From contig NC_072894.1 in NCBI RefSeq assembly GCF_027943255.1, positions 57,663,601 through 57,727,600 of the forward strand: a stretch of DNA of 64,000 nucleotides. The letters run 5' to 3'. This document shows positions 1-12,149 of this stretch, in pieces. The translations under genes and the position numbers were made by a program. How positions within the stretch are numbered: the stretch's first letter is position 1; each line of letters starts with the position of its first letter. Origin of the DNA: Anastrepha obliqua (Eukaryota; Arthropoda; Insecta; Diptera; Tephritidae). The notes beneath the pieces were generated by a model. That model made no database searches. It had not been told where the DNA came from and saw nothing but the letters and a program-made list of their open reading frames with translations.

Positions 1-180
1 TCATCGGTCCGACGCCGCTTTAAAACATAACCGGCCCCATTCAGCGAGGAAAAACTTCTTGTTCAACATGCCAGTATACCGGCGTACAAGCCCGCAGTTA
101 TGATGGGATAATTACAGCAATGGGGCGACTATAAAGTTTGCTGCATATTTCCAATTTTATAATGTAATTATTCTTCTTCT

Positions 181-410
181 TTATTGATACAATAGCATCT
201 TAATGCGCGAACCGACGTCAGCAGAACACACCAATTGAAGCCAAGGCCTTCTACGCTTGATCTTTTTAACCCAAAGATGACCTTTTTCTTCCCTTGCTAC
301 CATTGTATCCATTCGTCTATATCGCCGTAAAGTTCAAGCAACTTATTAATCCATTTTGTGGGATATTCGCCCTCGCCAATGTACAAACATCCAAAAATTC
401 CTCTCGAAGG
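181..410 (-). mobile_element. Degraded RTE-like LINE 3' end
   Basis: On the minus strand this stretch aligns by eye with the last part of the LINE at 56935-57773. The shared blocks run from near the 3' end of the reverse transcriptase ORF (the segment before the stop) into the region coding the 'ILRKI-GPLHVGNGEYRRRWNDELYELYDDID' type sequence, with gaps between blocks. No frame is open. It belongs to the same or a sister family but is clearly older than the three well-preserved copies. The call rests on nucleotide resemblance only. Confidence 0.5.
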
Positions 411-535
411 CTTGTCATTACCTACCGTGAGGCGACGGCTATTCGAAAAAACATTTTATATCATTTGGGGTCTCATGCCCGTGGTTTCGAACCTAGCACC
501 TCCGAATGATAGTTACCTACGAATGGTGTTTACCT
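405..535 (-). mobile_element. tRNA-derived SINE fragment (old)
   Basis: Reading the minus strand, a GGTTCGAAAC box B is followed by a spacer and by the 'gtcgcctcacggtaggtaatgac' type segment that matches 'gtcgcccctcggcaggcaatggc' in better SINE copies such as 59163-59480. Box A is badly eroded. It directly abuts the LINE relic at 181-410. Confidence 0.5.
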
Positions 536-544
536 AGCACATTT

Positions 545-2260
545 TAATTCTTCGATTGGTAGTTCTAATTTCTCGAATTTTGGAACATATTTTCCACGTC
601 ACTATCGTCACTAAGTGTTCCGGGCGGAAGTCGCCTGTCGCCAGGTCCCTGTTCCTTGTCAAAATAACCGAGGTATTTTTTTTTTTTGTAGTAATGTATA
701 CGAAGGTGCCTGATTTTCCAGAATCGATGGCATATCTTCAAAAAAAGATCCCGTTTTAACAAGAAGTTTTATCTAAGCGCGGTACTACAAATAGCAACAT
801 TTTTCACCCCCAAATAAAAATGGGGTGTTCTTTATAGCACCATGTAGTCATTCCATTATAGTTATCAGTAGCGAAGTGATGAAACTTGTAGTATAATCAG
901 CTGCTCATCATAAGTTTTAGAGCATCAGCAACCACAGCTCACAGCTCGCTTGTTCCAACTCGTTAAGTGAGTATCTGGATAATTTAGTTTCCTAGAATTT
1001 TGGGGAAAAACATTAGGTCAGGAAGGCAAAGTTACAATATAATAAAAGTACAATACAAAAGTAGTTAAGTCATTTGTTTTTTTTACCTGCCATTGCAAAT
1101 CACTTTTATATTTTCAATTTCATCCAGTCGCAAAACCTGTAAAATACTGAAAACAAATAAAAGTATGTAAAACTCTTTGCCACAAAATAGCTCGAACAAA
1201 ATTCTGTGAAAAAGGTGAATAATGTTAATATTTACGTGCCGTCCTTTTGTTCTCATGCTCAAATTAAAGCAAAAGGGGGAAGCAAGCAGGAAATGAGCGA
1301 TAAATGGCAAGCCAATGCAGACTAAAGCGCTCTATGTACTTTTTACTTTTGGTCAAAGAAATGCAGCTGATTAAAAGTTTCGTTGCAGCTAAACTTAAAT
1401 TAAGTACAATAAAGTGTCGGCAAAGTACGAAAACAAACACAGAACGAGGGGCTGGAGGAAATGGCGAACACATGAATGGAAGGTATTGTTGGATTTACAG
1501 ATTAAAAAGACAAGCAAGGAAAACGCCAGCATATCTGCGTGTGTATGCACACACTTATATTAAATGTACATGCACACACACACATACCTGTTTGTGTGCA
1601 CACAAATATTTATGAACTGAATTGAGCGTACAGCAACTGCATTCAAACACACCCAACTTCTGTTTTCAGGTCATTGTTTTCAATTGCATTTTGTTTTGGT
1701 TTTTGCGTGCGATAAGTAAAAGTTTATATGTTACAATTAAAGCTTCTATGCACATACAGATTGTTTACCCAGCATGCCAGCTTTAGGTGCTTAATTAGAT
1801 GATATCCCTTCCACAAGCTGCAAACCAAGAGTCAATACGCCCGGCTCAAGCCAATTCGCCTATGCTGGCCGACAATCACACCGACAGAAATTTACACATG
1901 GAAGTATATATGCGCATATGTATGTATGTGTGATTTAGAATTTAGTAGGCACAGTTGACCGTTGGACCTTAACGTAATTATGACATGCTATGACTCAAAA
2001 AAATTTGCGTGTAAATTAGATGTCAGTGTTGGCAAGGAAAGTGGTTGTCAAAATGAAGAATTTCGGAAAGTAATTGAAGGAGCCATAAGTAAGCAAATTT
2101 TAATTTGAAAAATGTGAGTTATAAGTTAACTTCCTTAAACTTTTTTTAGTTATTACTCAACTCTATCCCACAGTACTTTTTATAATTAAATAAGAGCTAA
2201 GTGTTCTGAATTTCCCAACTATTATGAAGACCTGCAAATTGAAAAAATAAAGAAGAATAG
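545..2260. other. No gene recognised
   Basis: AT-rich noncoding sequence. It holds a poly-T run near 676, a CA-rich stretch near 1540-1610 and GTAT-type microsatellite near 1905-1930. Open frames here are short and do not resemble any family I know. Confidence 0.5.
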
Positions 2261-2306
2261 TTGCCTTCGCAAGACGATACTACAAGGTATCGAATAGTGT
2301 TCCAGC

Positions 2307-3168
2307 AATCCAGTCTACAGATATCAGCGTATGCCGATAATATCGACATCATCGGCCTTAACAACCGCGCTGTTAGTTCTGCCTTCTCCAAACTGCATAA
2401 AGAGGCAAAGCGAATGGGACTGGTTGTGAACGAGGACAAAACGAAGTCATCAATCAAACAGTCGGCGCACTCGCATATCGGAACCCAAGTCACTGTTGAC
2501 ATTTATAATTTTGAGGTTGTAAAGGACTTCGTATACTTAGGAACCAGCATTAACACCGATAACAATGTCAGCCTTGAAATCCAACGTAGAATCTCTCTTG
2601 CCAACAAGTGCTACTTTGGACAAAGTAGGCAATTGAGTAGTAAAGTCCTCTCTCGACGAACAAAACTAACACTCTACAAGACTCTCATCATGTCCGTCCT
2701 AACGTATGGCGCAGAAGCGTGGACGATGACAATTTCCGACGAAGTGTCGTTTGGAGTGTTTGAGAGAAAGATTCTGCGTAAGATTTTTAAACCTTTGCAC
2801 GTTGGCAGCGGCGAATATCGCAGACGATGGAACGATGAGCTGTACTCGTATGAGCTTTACGACGACATAGACAAAGCGCAGCGAATAAAGATCCAGCGGC
2901 TACGTTGGCTGGGTCATGTCGTCCGAATGGATTCAAACGCTCCGGCTCTGAAAGTATTCGATGCGGTACCAGCTGGTGGTAGTAGAGGAAGAGGAAGGCC
3001 TCGTCTGCGTTGGAAAGATCAGGTGGAGAAAGACTTGGCTTCACTTGGTGTGTCCAATTGGCGCGGGTTAGCACGAGAAAGAAACGACTGGTGCGCTTTA
3101 TTGAACTCGGCCAAAATCGCGTAAGCGGCTATCGCGCCAATTAAGAAGAGAAGAATCCAGTCTACAGA
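2307..3168 (+). mobile_element. 5'-truncated RTE-like LINE, copy 1, with TSD
   Basis: The insert (2322-3153) encodes the C-terminal third of a non-LTR reverse transcriptase, open to a stop at about 3124. It starts just before the catalytic 'AYADNID' box, where the other copies have AYADDID, so the second aspartate is changed here. Later landmarks are 'YGAEAWT', a short 'GRGRPRLRW' box and the end 'LLNSAKIA'. A 15-bp sequence beginning AATCCAGTC occurs at 2307-2321 and again at 3154-3168, which I read as the target-site duplication. The 5' half of reverse transcriptase and the endonuclease are absent, so it cannot move by itself. RTE clade is the likeliest assignment from the tail motifs. Confidence 0.85.
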
Positions 3169-3199
3169 GTATCTCTAATGTGTTAAAGTACCTCTTTCT

Positions 3200-3510
3200 A
3201 ATTCGGCGTAGTCGAATGGGTAGGACCTGACTACCACTCGGTAGAGGCCACGTTCAAAACTTCGCGCAAGATGGAAAAAGTTTTTCTTTCTATTAGTGGT
3301 CGGGAAGCAATGGCAAACCTTTGCGTGAAAAAGGTCCTCATAAAGAAACATCTACCGCTCGAAGGCGTTATAGAATTGAATACTCCCCGCATTTCTGGAA
3401 AACATCAACCAAAACCGACCACCACATATGGTAAGAGGAGCTCGGCCAAACACCCGAACAAAGGGTGTAAACGCCATTTATATACTTGTACATATACATA
3501 CATACAGAAA
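3200..3510 (+). mobile_element. tRNA-derived SINE
   Basis: A nearly full copy: a box A-like 'tagtcgaatggg' near the 5' end, a weak box B 'cgttcaaaac', the body segment 'ggaagcaatggcaaacct', the conserved 'aggagctcggccaaacac' segment and a TA-rich 3' tail. It has no coding capacity and would depend on a LINE for movement. It ends directly at a LINE reverse transcriptase fragment. Confidence 0.75.
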
Positions 3511-4475
3511 GGAAGTTCCCCATAAGATAATCAACCTCATCAGATCCCTTTACGAGAACTCTGAACTGGTAGTGCTTCACAACGATAACATCAGCGATAC
3601 CGCAGGCGTAAGGCAAGATTGTCCTCTGTCGCTCCTTCTCTTCGCCATCATCCTAAGCTACGTTATGAGCTAACTGAACCAGCACGGAATGGGCATCGTA
3701 TGAAGTTTCACCAGGCATCTTGAGGACCTAAACATCCGCCGATAACATCTGTCTCCCCTCTCACAAACTTAATGTGATGCAAGCGAAGGTGGGCAGACTA
3801 GTCTCGGTGGTATGCACTGTCGGACTCGAGGTCAATATCGCCAAGACAATGGCTATGAGAGTCAACCACTGCAAAACAAGACGTATAATGGTTGACGGGT
3901 GTCCGATGGAATTTGTCGAAAGCTTCTGCTACCTCGGCTGTACTATCACGCCGGAGCAGATGAAGATGTCAGCTTCAGACTAAACAAAGCATGGGCGGCT
4001 TCGGGCGAATTTGCTAATCTCCAGGCGCACTAAGCTGCGAATATTCAGCACATATGTATGTGAAGTCAGTTTTATTATACGGAAGGGAAACATGGCTGGT
4101 CTCTAACACCTTCACACAGAGGCCACAATTTTCGTCAGCAAATGCCTCCGCATACTCTGGCCGAACACCATCAGCAATGACGCGCTGTGGAGATCAACGA
4201 ATGAGGAGCTCATCCTATGGGAACTCAAACGTAGAATGTGGCGAGGGATAGGTCACACGCTTAGAAAACCACCAGATAACATCACAAGAATGACACTGGA
4301 CGGGAACCCACGAGGAAGCAGAATCCGCGGCCGGCCAAAGATCACTTGGAGAAGGTTGATGATGCGCGAACTAGCAGATGCTGACATCACATGGGACGGC
4401 GCAAAAACAACAGCCCAGAACCGTGTACGATGGAAGTGTCTTGTCGAGGCCCAACACTCCCGAGCGGAGTGAAAA
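3511..4475 (+). mobile_element. LINE reverse transcriptase relic, family B
   Basis: Several frames together spell the reverse transcriptase core and C-terminus of a non-LTR element. In order: 'IRSLYENSELVV' and 'GVRQDCPLS' (palm, fingers), then after a frame change 'VGLEVNIAKT', 'ESFCYLGCTI', 'GADEDVSFRLNKA', 'VKSVLLYGRETW', and 'GIGHTLRKPPDN' to 'GRPKITWRR' near the stop at about 4472. It differs from the RTE-like family at 2322-3153. At least four frameshifts make it dead. The family shares this C-terminal layout with many invertebrate LINEs; I cannot fix the clade. Confidence 0.75.
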
Positions 4476-4479
4476 AGGA

Positions 4480-5545
4480 TATAAAAAAATACAAGTAAAC
4501 ATATATACATGCTTTGGTTAGGTGCCTGGACGAGCTCTTCCTATATACATATATATTTGTATATATATGTATATATTTTTTTTTCATAAGCAAGACATGT
4601 AAGACTGAGTTATTTAGAATGAAAAATTTGTTTTTTAAATCCATTTTTTCGAAGTTGACGGGTAAGTCATTTTTTTTGCAATTTCTCATTTGAGAATTTA
4701 TTGATTTTGTGCTCAGTGGTGTTTCTGAAAGTAAGCCAATTTTATGTCAACATAAGTCTATGTAGGTCAGACAGGTTACAGGTTGTGCCACATCAAAGAA
4801 GTAATATCGATACCACAGATAACATAACGCTATACCTTGTTTTCAGATAGAGACTTAATCCTGGAAGGCTCTCAATTGGATACACGATTTCAAGTACGGT
4901 ATATGTGGAGAGTCCGTGAGGCATTTGTAACGTTACCAACAACATCAGTAATATGGTTGGCAAAGTTAGGCGTGTATTTAAAAAGCCTTACAATGACACT
5001 TCAAAGTTCGACCAGCATCCGTGTTAAGTTCGACAGAATATGAAAACCTAGTGTAGTCACAAATTTGAAGCACTTTTTATGAGGTTTCTTGGGCACTTAC
5101 TACCAGATATTTTCGTTCACACATTTGCCAGTTCAAACTAAAGCAAAAAGGAATTGCTACTGCCAAGTGCCTCTTATTGAAATGTTTATTAGTATGCGAG
5201 CCCGGTAAAGATGATTATGTTTTGGCTTATCCTTTTTAATAATCAAAAATCTATTATTCTCATAATTTGATTGTACGTTTGGTTAGCGGTGGACTGACGT
5301 ATAAATTTATCTGGCTGTAAATATGAAACGACTTGAGCGTATTCAAAAAATTTGTGTGCGCTCTGCTCTTCGGTCGCTACGTTGCATGATCCGATAACAA
5401 TACTAAGTGTGTGTTAAGTAACTTAAAATCCCTGAAAAGTGGAAGAACTATTCGATTTTAGGCATTTTTTATGTAATATATGATGACATTATTTCGCCAT
5501 TCATAAAAGCTTCCGAAGCCATTCTAAAAAATACGAAGTCTAGCA
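4480..5545. other. No gene recognised
   Basis: AT-rich noncoding DNA with a TATATG microsatellite near 4540-4580. Nothing beyond short random frames. Confidence 0.5.
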
Positions 5546-5548
5546 AGA

Positions 5549-5665
5549 GGCGGCAGCCGTAGTCGAATGGGTTGGTGCGTGCCCACCATTCGGAATTCAG
5601 AGAGGGTTCGTAGGTCGGAATCTCGGTGAAACACGAAAATGAAGAAAACATTTTTTCTAAAATTT
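5549..5665 (+). mobile_element. tRNA-derived SINE, 3'-truncated
   Basis: Head of the SINE family: 'cgtagtcgaatgggttgg' carries box A, and 'cggaatctcggtgaaaca' covers a decayed box B. The copy stops after the 'acattttttctaa' segment, so body and tail are missing. Confidence 0.75.
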
Positions 5666-6088
5666 GTTAGTTCTGAACGGCAGTTTCAGAAGATGCCAGC
5701 AGTAGTCAAGCGAGGATTTCTATATTTCCATATCTTCTGAAAAGTCATCCATAACGACATAATTTTCTAAAAAAAATCTTTAATTTAAAATTATTTTAAT
5801 TCACAAAAGAAAGGTCATTCGACACAGTACTAAATTTTGTTTCAAAATATTAAAAATAAATCTTAGTTCGAATAAATCATACAAATATTGTCAAGGTTCA
5901 CATTTTCAAAGATCTAACCACATCCTCTAAATTCATCCAATGACCCACACATCGATATAATTCAGAGCACATTGCCACATTATTCTCTGCATGGTCCCGA
6001 ATGCGGCTACATAAGTTGTGTTGTACATCAGCCGGACTAAAAATTTCTAGTTGATCTTTGCACCTAAATGCGACCCATTTTCTCTCAA

Positions 6089-6405
6089 TCTAAGCGTCGG
6101 CGGAAGAGTTGGTACGTGACTACCATTCGGAAGTGCGTAGGTTCGAATATCCGTGCATGAAACAGTATAACGAAAAAGTATTTTTTCTAATTGCGGTCGC
6201 CCCTCGAAAGGCAATGACAAACCTCTGATTGTATTTCTGCTATAACAAAGCTTCTCAAAAAACCATGTGCCGTTCGGTGTCGGCCTAAAACTGTAGATCC
6301 CTTTATTTGTGGAAAAATATCAAGACGCATGCCGCAAATAGGAATAGAAGCTAGGCCACCTAACATCTAACAGAAGTGTGCGCGTCAATTGTATGTATAT
6401 TTATT
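6089..6405 (+). mobile_element. tRNA-derived SINE, near full length
   Basis: Contains a decayed box A, box B 'ggttcgaata', the body segments 'gcggtcgcccctcg' and 'aatgacaaacctc', the 'gccgttcggtgtcgg' segment, 'aatatcaagacgcatgccg' and the 'gcgcgtcaattgtatgta' tail, in the family's usual order. Mutated but easily recognised. Confidence 0.75.
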
Positions 6406-6569
6406 TTTAATCAACAGACATATTTTTTTTTAATAATTTTTATAATAAAAGACTCCTTTGTTTTTATGGAATTAAGTTTGAGCCCAACAGATCTCTAAAA
6501 TCATTAAATATGCATCTCGTCCATATTCAATATCATGCAAGGTTACCTAGTTGCTACCCATTGGGGGTC

Positions 6570-6650
6570 AATAGAAAATCCTCGAGTGTATTTCTCTTAT
6601 AAAAGGATTTCTCACAAAAACTAACACCTATTCGGAAATGGCATATGGCG
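6570..6650 (+). repeat. Possible SINE body fragment
   Basis: 'cctcgagtgtatttctc' followed by 'ctcacaaaaac' and 'cctattcgg' resembles the middle of the SINE. Without head or tail the call is weak. Confidence 0.35.
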
Positions 6651-7274
6651 GTGGGGTTATCCTTTTGATTTCCAGTTTGAAAAGGCAATTTAGAGCAAAC
6701 ACTAAAGTGCAGCTATTCCTGTGCGGCGCATCGACTTGGTACAACCCACTGTTTCTATGGTTCTGATGTCAGCCTCCCTGGGTGGATATGCCCATCCTCG
6801 ATATCCATATTTTAGTCATGCCCTACTAAGAAACTCGTTTCTAAGTCGAATATTGTCTGCACTGCAGATTGCGGATTTCACTTTTTCTTCCAGCAAAGTT
6901 GAAGCAACAAAATTTATTCTGTATGAACGCGGTTGATTGAAATTTGACTAAAATAAGAAAAGAGAGATTTTGCAGCATTAAAAATTATGAGTTATACCAG
7001 TTTCATGAGAGAAAACCATACCCGCTTGCGGTAAATTTTGCTTAATACTTTTGTTGTTGCCTTCACGCACAAATTTTTCGTCAAGCGAGTAGGGCCCAAA
7101 CAAGAAGCGAACAACAAGCTGGGAAGTAGCGAATCGAAGGCGCCATATAGATATAAGATTTGAGTTAAAAAAGTAAGGGGATTTCTTATTTTTGTCGAAA
7201 TTTTTTTGTTTATTTATCTATATCCCCTACATCAATTGTTCCCTTCCAAGTAATCTCAACCAGGCATATAAATA

Positions 7275-7756
7275 TATGTGCTGAATATGGTGGTTGTGAC
7301 CGCTGGTAGATCGGGGTGCTCCAGAGAACTTCTAAGGTTAACAAAGCTACAGCTATCGAATTTGATAGGCATACTCACCGCACGCTGTCCGTTAGTAGTC
7401 CATGCGATGAGCCTTGGCATTGCATCAAGCCCTTTCTGCAGAAGCTGGCTGGAGTGCGAGGTGGAATCATCTCAGCACCCTCTTCTCAGTTGCCCTGCTC
7501 TCGTCGTGCAAAGATTTAAACATCTGAGCTCTTACTTTTTCGCTACGGGTTTAAATATCACAAATGTGGTGAAATTCATCAGCAGCTTGAAGCGATTAAC
7601 ACAAACGTAAATCGCCACTCGTTGGTCATCATTCTCAAATCCTCTAATCCAAGCCTTGGATTCATCTGGTCCTCCCCCTTTCCTGTTCCCCTCCACTACC
7701 CCCCTTGTTCAAGTTGGCCTCTCACAAGGGCAGCCATTTAACTTAACCTAACGATG
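7275..7756 (+). mobile_element. LINE 3' end (I/R1/jockey-like), CCTAA tail
   Basis: An open frame to about 7610 ends a LINE ORF. It carries the late ORF2 pattern of a Cys/His-type segment ('SPFCRSWLECEVESSQHPL' then 'LSCPAL') followed by 'RFKHLSSYFF' and 'KFISSLKRLTQT'. A C-rich 3' UTR of about 140 bases follows and the copy ends in 'taacttaacctaac'. Upstream ORF is missing, so it is a heavily 5'-truncated insert. The same terminal pentamer pattern closes the LINE remnants at 45415 and 46515. Confidence 0.65.
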
Positions 7757-7759
7757 GTT

Positions 7760-9290
7760 GTGGCAAGAGCAAACACTACACGGCGTTATTTTAGCCAATA
7801 CTATCAGATTCTTAGGTCCATTTATTTCTAAAGCAGACAAGCGCGGAGCCCACCAAACAAACTGAATATGCCATATAATTGAAACTGTAAATGCATGTAT
7901 GTATGTTCAGGATATTTGCACAACAAAAAATAATAATCGAAAATCGGAAATCGTGTGTATATTGCCAGCGAAATTTGAAATGTCACCTTGTCTGTTCAAA
8001 AGACTTCATGCATTGATGGAAATTTCAACGTTGTCACATTTGGGCTTCCTATTCTCATGCTTTTTTTTTGGACAAATGCTCAAGTCTCAATTATATCTGA
8101 TATGATGAGGGCTGCGTCTTCAGAAAATGTTGGGTATGCATGAAATGCCCTGCCAAATACTTAACAAAGGATGTATGCGCCGAAAACTTAATTCTTAAAA
8201 TGTTTCTAAAATATATGTCCATTAAATACTTGTTGTGTATAAACATACGCATTTATTTATTGATGTCTGCATGCTTATCTGGCAAACAGGGTAAGCTAAA
8301 CTAAAACGAAATATGCATCCATGTATGTTATGTGCAACTTCGAAATGCAGGAACACATGGCAACATAGTGCAAATGTTACGCAAAGAAAAATGCTTAAGT
8401 TCGAACAACAAATATTACGAAACACAAAGAAAACATGTGCTAAACTTGCATTTCCGTTTGGTACGTGTACACATCCGGTCTACAGAGAACCCATATCTAA
8501 CGAAACAACAATAAATATACGCGAGCAAATGTACCACTTACTGTGGTTATGTACTTATACATATATTGCTGAAGCTGCTCTAGTCCATTGCCTGCTCCAT
8601 TGAAGTGTTTTTGGTCCCTATGTGCATTCGAAGGAACACAAAGGAGAATGCGCAAGAAAATGTTAGGATTGACCAAACGGACAGACACGCTCCTAACCAA
8701 CTGCATTGTGCAAATATTTAGAAAACTTTTGTAGTGGCTCCCCTTCAATTTGCCTGCACGCGCCCTTTCATTTCATTACTTACTATTTGCCTTTCCGCTG
8801 CTCTTACTTGCAAAGTTCTTTATACAAAGTACTACTTATACATGTACATATATTGTACACACTTTCTTTCATCAAGAGCCTTTTGAAAACAAAGAGGTTA
8901 TCTCTTCAATTGGAAGCATTTTGGTAAGTCAGGGGATGGCATTTCAGAGTTAGCAACAAATTTGTGAAACCTCAAACTAAAAGTTATGTAAATTCGCTAC
9001 GAACCTTCCGAATCGCAGTTTTCTTACCATTATTTAAATTTCCATCTTAAATTGAATTAAATCTAACCCCAAGACTGATCAGATAGTGACACAACAGATA
9101 GTCGTGAAGCTATATCTGTTTTGGCTCTTTAAAATGGTTTGTGATTTTACGCCCGGCATGACAAAATTCCAATAGTAATCCTTCAGGTCCTCCTGAAAGA
9201 CAGGCAATTATTTCGTTTGAAGAGGTGTACACTTTTTAATTGACATTTAGCTAAGAATGAGCAGATATAGGTAATGTCTTTGAGACTAGA
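7760..9290. other. No gene recognised
   Basis: AT-rich noncoding DNA. Short frames on both strands do not look like any protein family. A short CAGGTCC-type palindrome lies near 9184-9197. Confidence 0.45.
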
Positions 9291-9299
9291 GCGAATAGC

Positions 9300-10310
9300 T
9301 TCCGAATTCGGTTTTGGTTGATTATCCTTTGGTTAGCTTAGGTAGTGCTAACTGTTCTGTAAAAAGATCTCACTTAGACCTATGGGGTCTATTGTGTTAC
9401 CAGTACTATGAAAAATATGTTGGTCCTAGGCACATTTGTCGAGTGCTAAAAACTAAAGTACCCCTAGTATTTGCTTCGTTGCAAGTGTTACACGCATCGC
9501 TCTGAACTAATCCCATTTTGGCTACGTGATGCGGGGTAAGAGAGTGTTCTGTCAGTATTCCAACCATTGCTTTGCAGTCTTTTCTAGAGAGTGATAAAAT
9601 AAAGTCTGTAGTTTGCGTATTCCAGGTCCTCAACACAATTTTTTACGAGGTTGAGTGTTCCCATATCGAATGCGTTTTTAGAGCTTATTCCTCGTTTAGT
9701 TCCCTTTTCGAAAAGGAGAGTGATAGGTATATTTCCGACGTGCTCAATCTCGGTAAGCAAATACCTGCCTTAGTGAGCTCATTGGCTCTCTCATTTCCTT
9801 TCATTCCTTTGTGTCGTGGTACCCCGTAGATAGTGACCAGCCCGTTTCCGCTGAGTTCATCCATTTTGCATCTGCATTGTTGAACACATTTCGAATAGAT
9901 CCAAGGAACCATAATTGTTTTAATAGCCGCTTGTCTATCAATGGAGATGTTGGCCCGAGTATTCATCATCATCATTGTTGGCTGGACAACCTTGGTAGGG
10001 TCTTCGTCTGTTGAACCATATATATGCCTCCAATTGTAACGGTTTCGTGCCTGTGTCCGCCATGCCCGAAGTCCCAATAAGCCTCCGTCTTCTTCTACAC
10101 CGTCTATCCAACAAAGCGGCGGGCGGCCTCTTCCTCTCTGCCTGTAGTATATACCGAAGAGTATTTTCTGAGAAGGGTAATCGCGAGTATTAAAAGGGGT
10201 TAATTCGAGAGCCATTTCAGCTGCTACAGTTATTAGGGAGTTTGCTGACAAAAGACAGCCGCTTCTACTCCTTCCGCCATTTTGGGCCCATCTGTAAAAA
10301 AAATTGTAAG
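9300..10310 (-). mobile_element. Jockey-like LINE RNase H/3' region, interrupted
   Basis: On the minus strand, starting near 10305, 'FTDGPKMAEGVEAAVF' matches the first RNase H aspartate box. After an interruption (9965-10250), the sequence resumes with 'YGVPRHKGMKGNERANELTK', the late RNase H box. It continues with 'DCKAMVGILTEHSLTPHHV' and 'MGLVQSDACNTCNEANT', the usual Cys-type end of jockey/I ORF2. Stops and frameshifts are present and the reverse transcriptase is missing, so this is a dead 5'-truncated copy. Confidence 0.7.
9965..10250 (-). mobile_element. RTE-like LINE 3' end nested in jockey-like LINE
   Basis: Within one minus-strand frame the RNase H sequence of the host LINE gives way to 'RGRGRPPLCWIDGVEED', 'LGLRAWRTQARNRYNW' and a tail coded by repeated ATG (about 9965-9980 on the plus strand reads catcatcatcat). 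That box and a trinucleotide tail are typical of the extreme 3' end of RTE-type elements. It is a different family from 2322-3153, which ends in SAKIA. Confidence 0.7.
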
Positions 10311-10319
10311 AATGGTATA

Positions 10320-11285
10320 TAGTTTCATTACCATAGCTAAGGAAGCAATTTATTTTTAAGTACCTTAAAACGCTAGACTTATCATAGCCAGTCTCTCGTA
10401 AGGCTAAAAATGACTAACCCGATGAGGTGCCTGTTGAGTGTTTGGATTCTGCGGATTCATTATGGAGCTTTTTGCGTTGATATCGTAGATAATTGACGAA
10501 GTGCATGAAGATACTGTGGTGATTAGCTCATGTTGACCAGTGATCATAAGCCCTTAATATCTGAAAATATTCAATACTGTGACAATACTGTGACAATCAA
10601 ATAAATCGAATGCAAAGACCGATTGTATTGTCTAGGAAAGAAATATTTTTATCAACTCTTTCTTTTTTCTTATATAATAAATAACCACTTTCTTTTACCA
10701 AATTCCAATAACAGTTTCAAGAAGACAACGAAATGAGAATGAGGAGATTATTCAAAGTACTGCACTTGAATACATACTCGCCTCCTTCTTCATCTCTACA
10801 GATCTTGTTCTCAATGGTTTTATAACGCATTAATATTGACTTGAGGTATCATATATTGTTATCTTTAGGCATCCATAGATTCTCTGCTTTTATTCATCGA
10901 AGTAAGCGTGGCTTCCAGGCTTTCCGCTGACTTCTGGAAAAAGAAAACTCCGAGGAATATTAGTAGGAATATTGTGTTGAAGTCGACCTGTTAAACCCTT
11001 TATGATAATATATTATATATTCTAAAGTAAAATTTTATGATATATTTCTTGTAGTTCGCGGCATCACGAAGCCACAACATTATGATTGCGGTTTTCCTAT
11101 TCCGTCGCAACCGCATTTTGAAAGAGAGTGGTGTGGCATTTTCCCTAGCTTTGCTTACTTAGAAGTGGCTTGATGTTTGTTAAATATGTCTTTATGTTAC
11201 TGATCCATGTTTGGCTTATATGTGGACTTGTACTATTCATTGGCTGTTTGACCGAGCTTCTCCTCATATTTATGTTGTACGTCTT
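10320..11285. other. No gene recognised
   Basis: AT-rich DNA with no family I can name on either strand. Confidence 0.45.
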
Positions 11286-11289
11286 GATG

Positions 11290-11487
11290 AACGTCTGATC
11301 TGAACGGCAAATGGTTGTTTTTTTAGGAGCCTTTTCAAGGCAAAAAAACACTCGGAAGTTTCGAAGAGTGATGGCAATAAGAAAATACTACTTTTATAAT
11401 TTTTGCTGTTTCATGCCCGGAATTTTGAACCCTTATATTCCCGAATGGGAGTCACACACCAACCCACTCCGCAATGGTGGCCGACTT
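11290..11487 (-). mobile_element. tRNA-derived SINE, minus strand
   Basis: Reading the minus strand, 'gagtgggttggtgtgtgac' sits where box A lies in other copies, followed by a decayed box B and body pieces around 'aggctcctaaaaaaac'. The 3' half is missing. Confidence 0.65.
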
Positions 11488-11559
11488 TTGTTAGATTCCT
11501 ACAAAAAACGGAGCTGAGTTCGATATCTAGTTTTAGACGCATAGAGATATCTGGTTTTA

Positions 11560-11960
11560 GACACATCCAGAATAGTGTACAGATAATGCGGAAGGCTGAA
11601 CATTCGCAGTTTAGTGCACCTGGAGATTTGCGAACTCGCCCATACTGTATGCATTCGCCTGAACGCCGCCCTTGTTTTGTTTAGCCTGCAGTTGACATCT
11701 TCATCTGCTCCACCGTCTATCGCGATAGTGCAGCCGAGGTAGCAGAAGCTTTCGACAAACTCCACCGAACACCCGCCAACCATTATATGTCTAGCTTTAC
11801 AGTGGTTGACTCTCATAGCCTTTGCCTTGGCGATGTTGACCTCCAGTCCGACAGTGCGTGCTAGGGTGACTAGCCTGTCCACCTTCACTTGCATGTCAGT
11901 GACTTTGTGAAAGAGGAAGCAGATGTCAAGATGTCAAGTGAAACTCCATACGATGCCTCT
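11560..11960 (-). mobile_element. LINE reverse transcriptase relic, family B, copy 2
   Basis: A minus-strand frame carries 'VGLEVNIAKAKAMRVNHC', 'ESFCYLGCTI', 'GGADEDVNCRLNKTRAAF' and 'SSQISRCTKLRMF'. These are the same boxes, in the same order, as in the plus-strand relic at 3511-4475, so the two are copies of one family. The ADD-box region upstream (to about 11960) is present but frameshifted, and the C-terminal end is lost. The stretch 11520-11570 also holds two near-identical 22-base units. Confidence 0.75.
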
Positions 11961-12149
11961 TCTGTGCAGGTTCAATTGGTGGTGGTGAATGGGTTGAATG
12001 ACCTTATTATGAAAGAATTTCTGGTCAAGACCTTAACCAGTTTAACCGATCAACCGCCGTATTTACCTGATATGACTCCGACTGGCTTATTGCCTCTCCT
12101 GCAAGTTTTATTTATCATTTCCAGGCACCCGCTTTCATTTAATTGAAGG

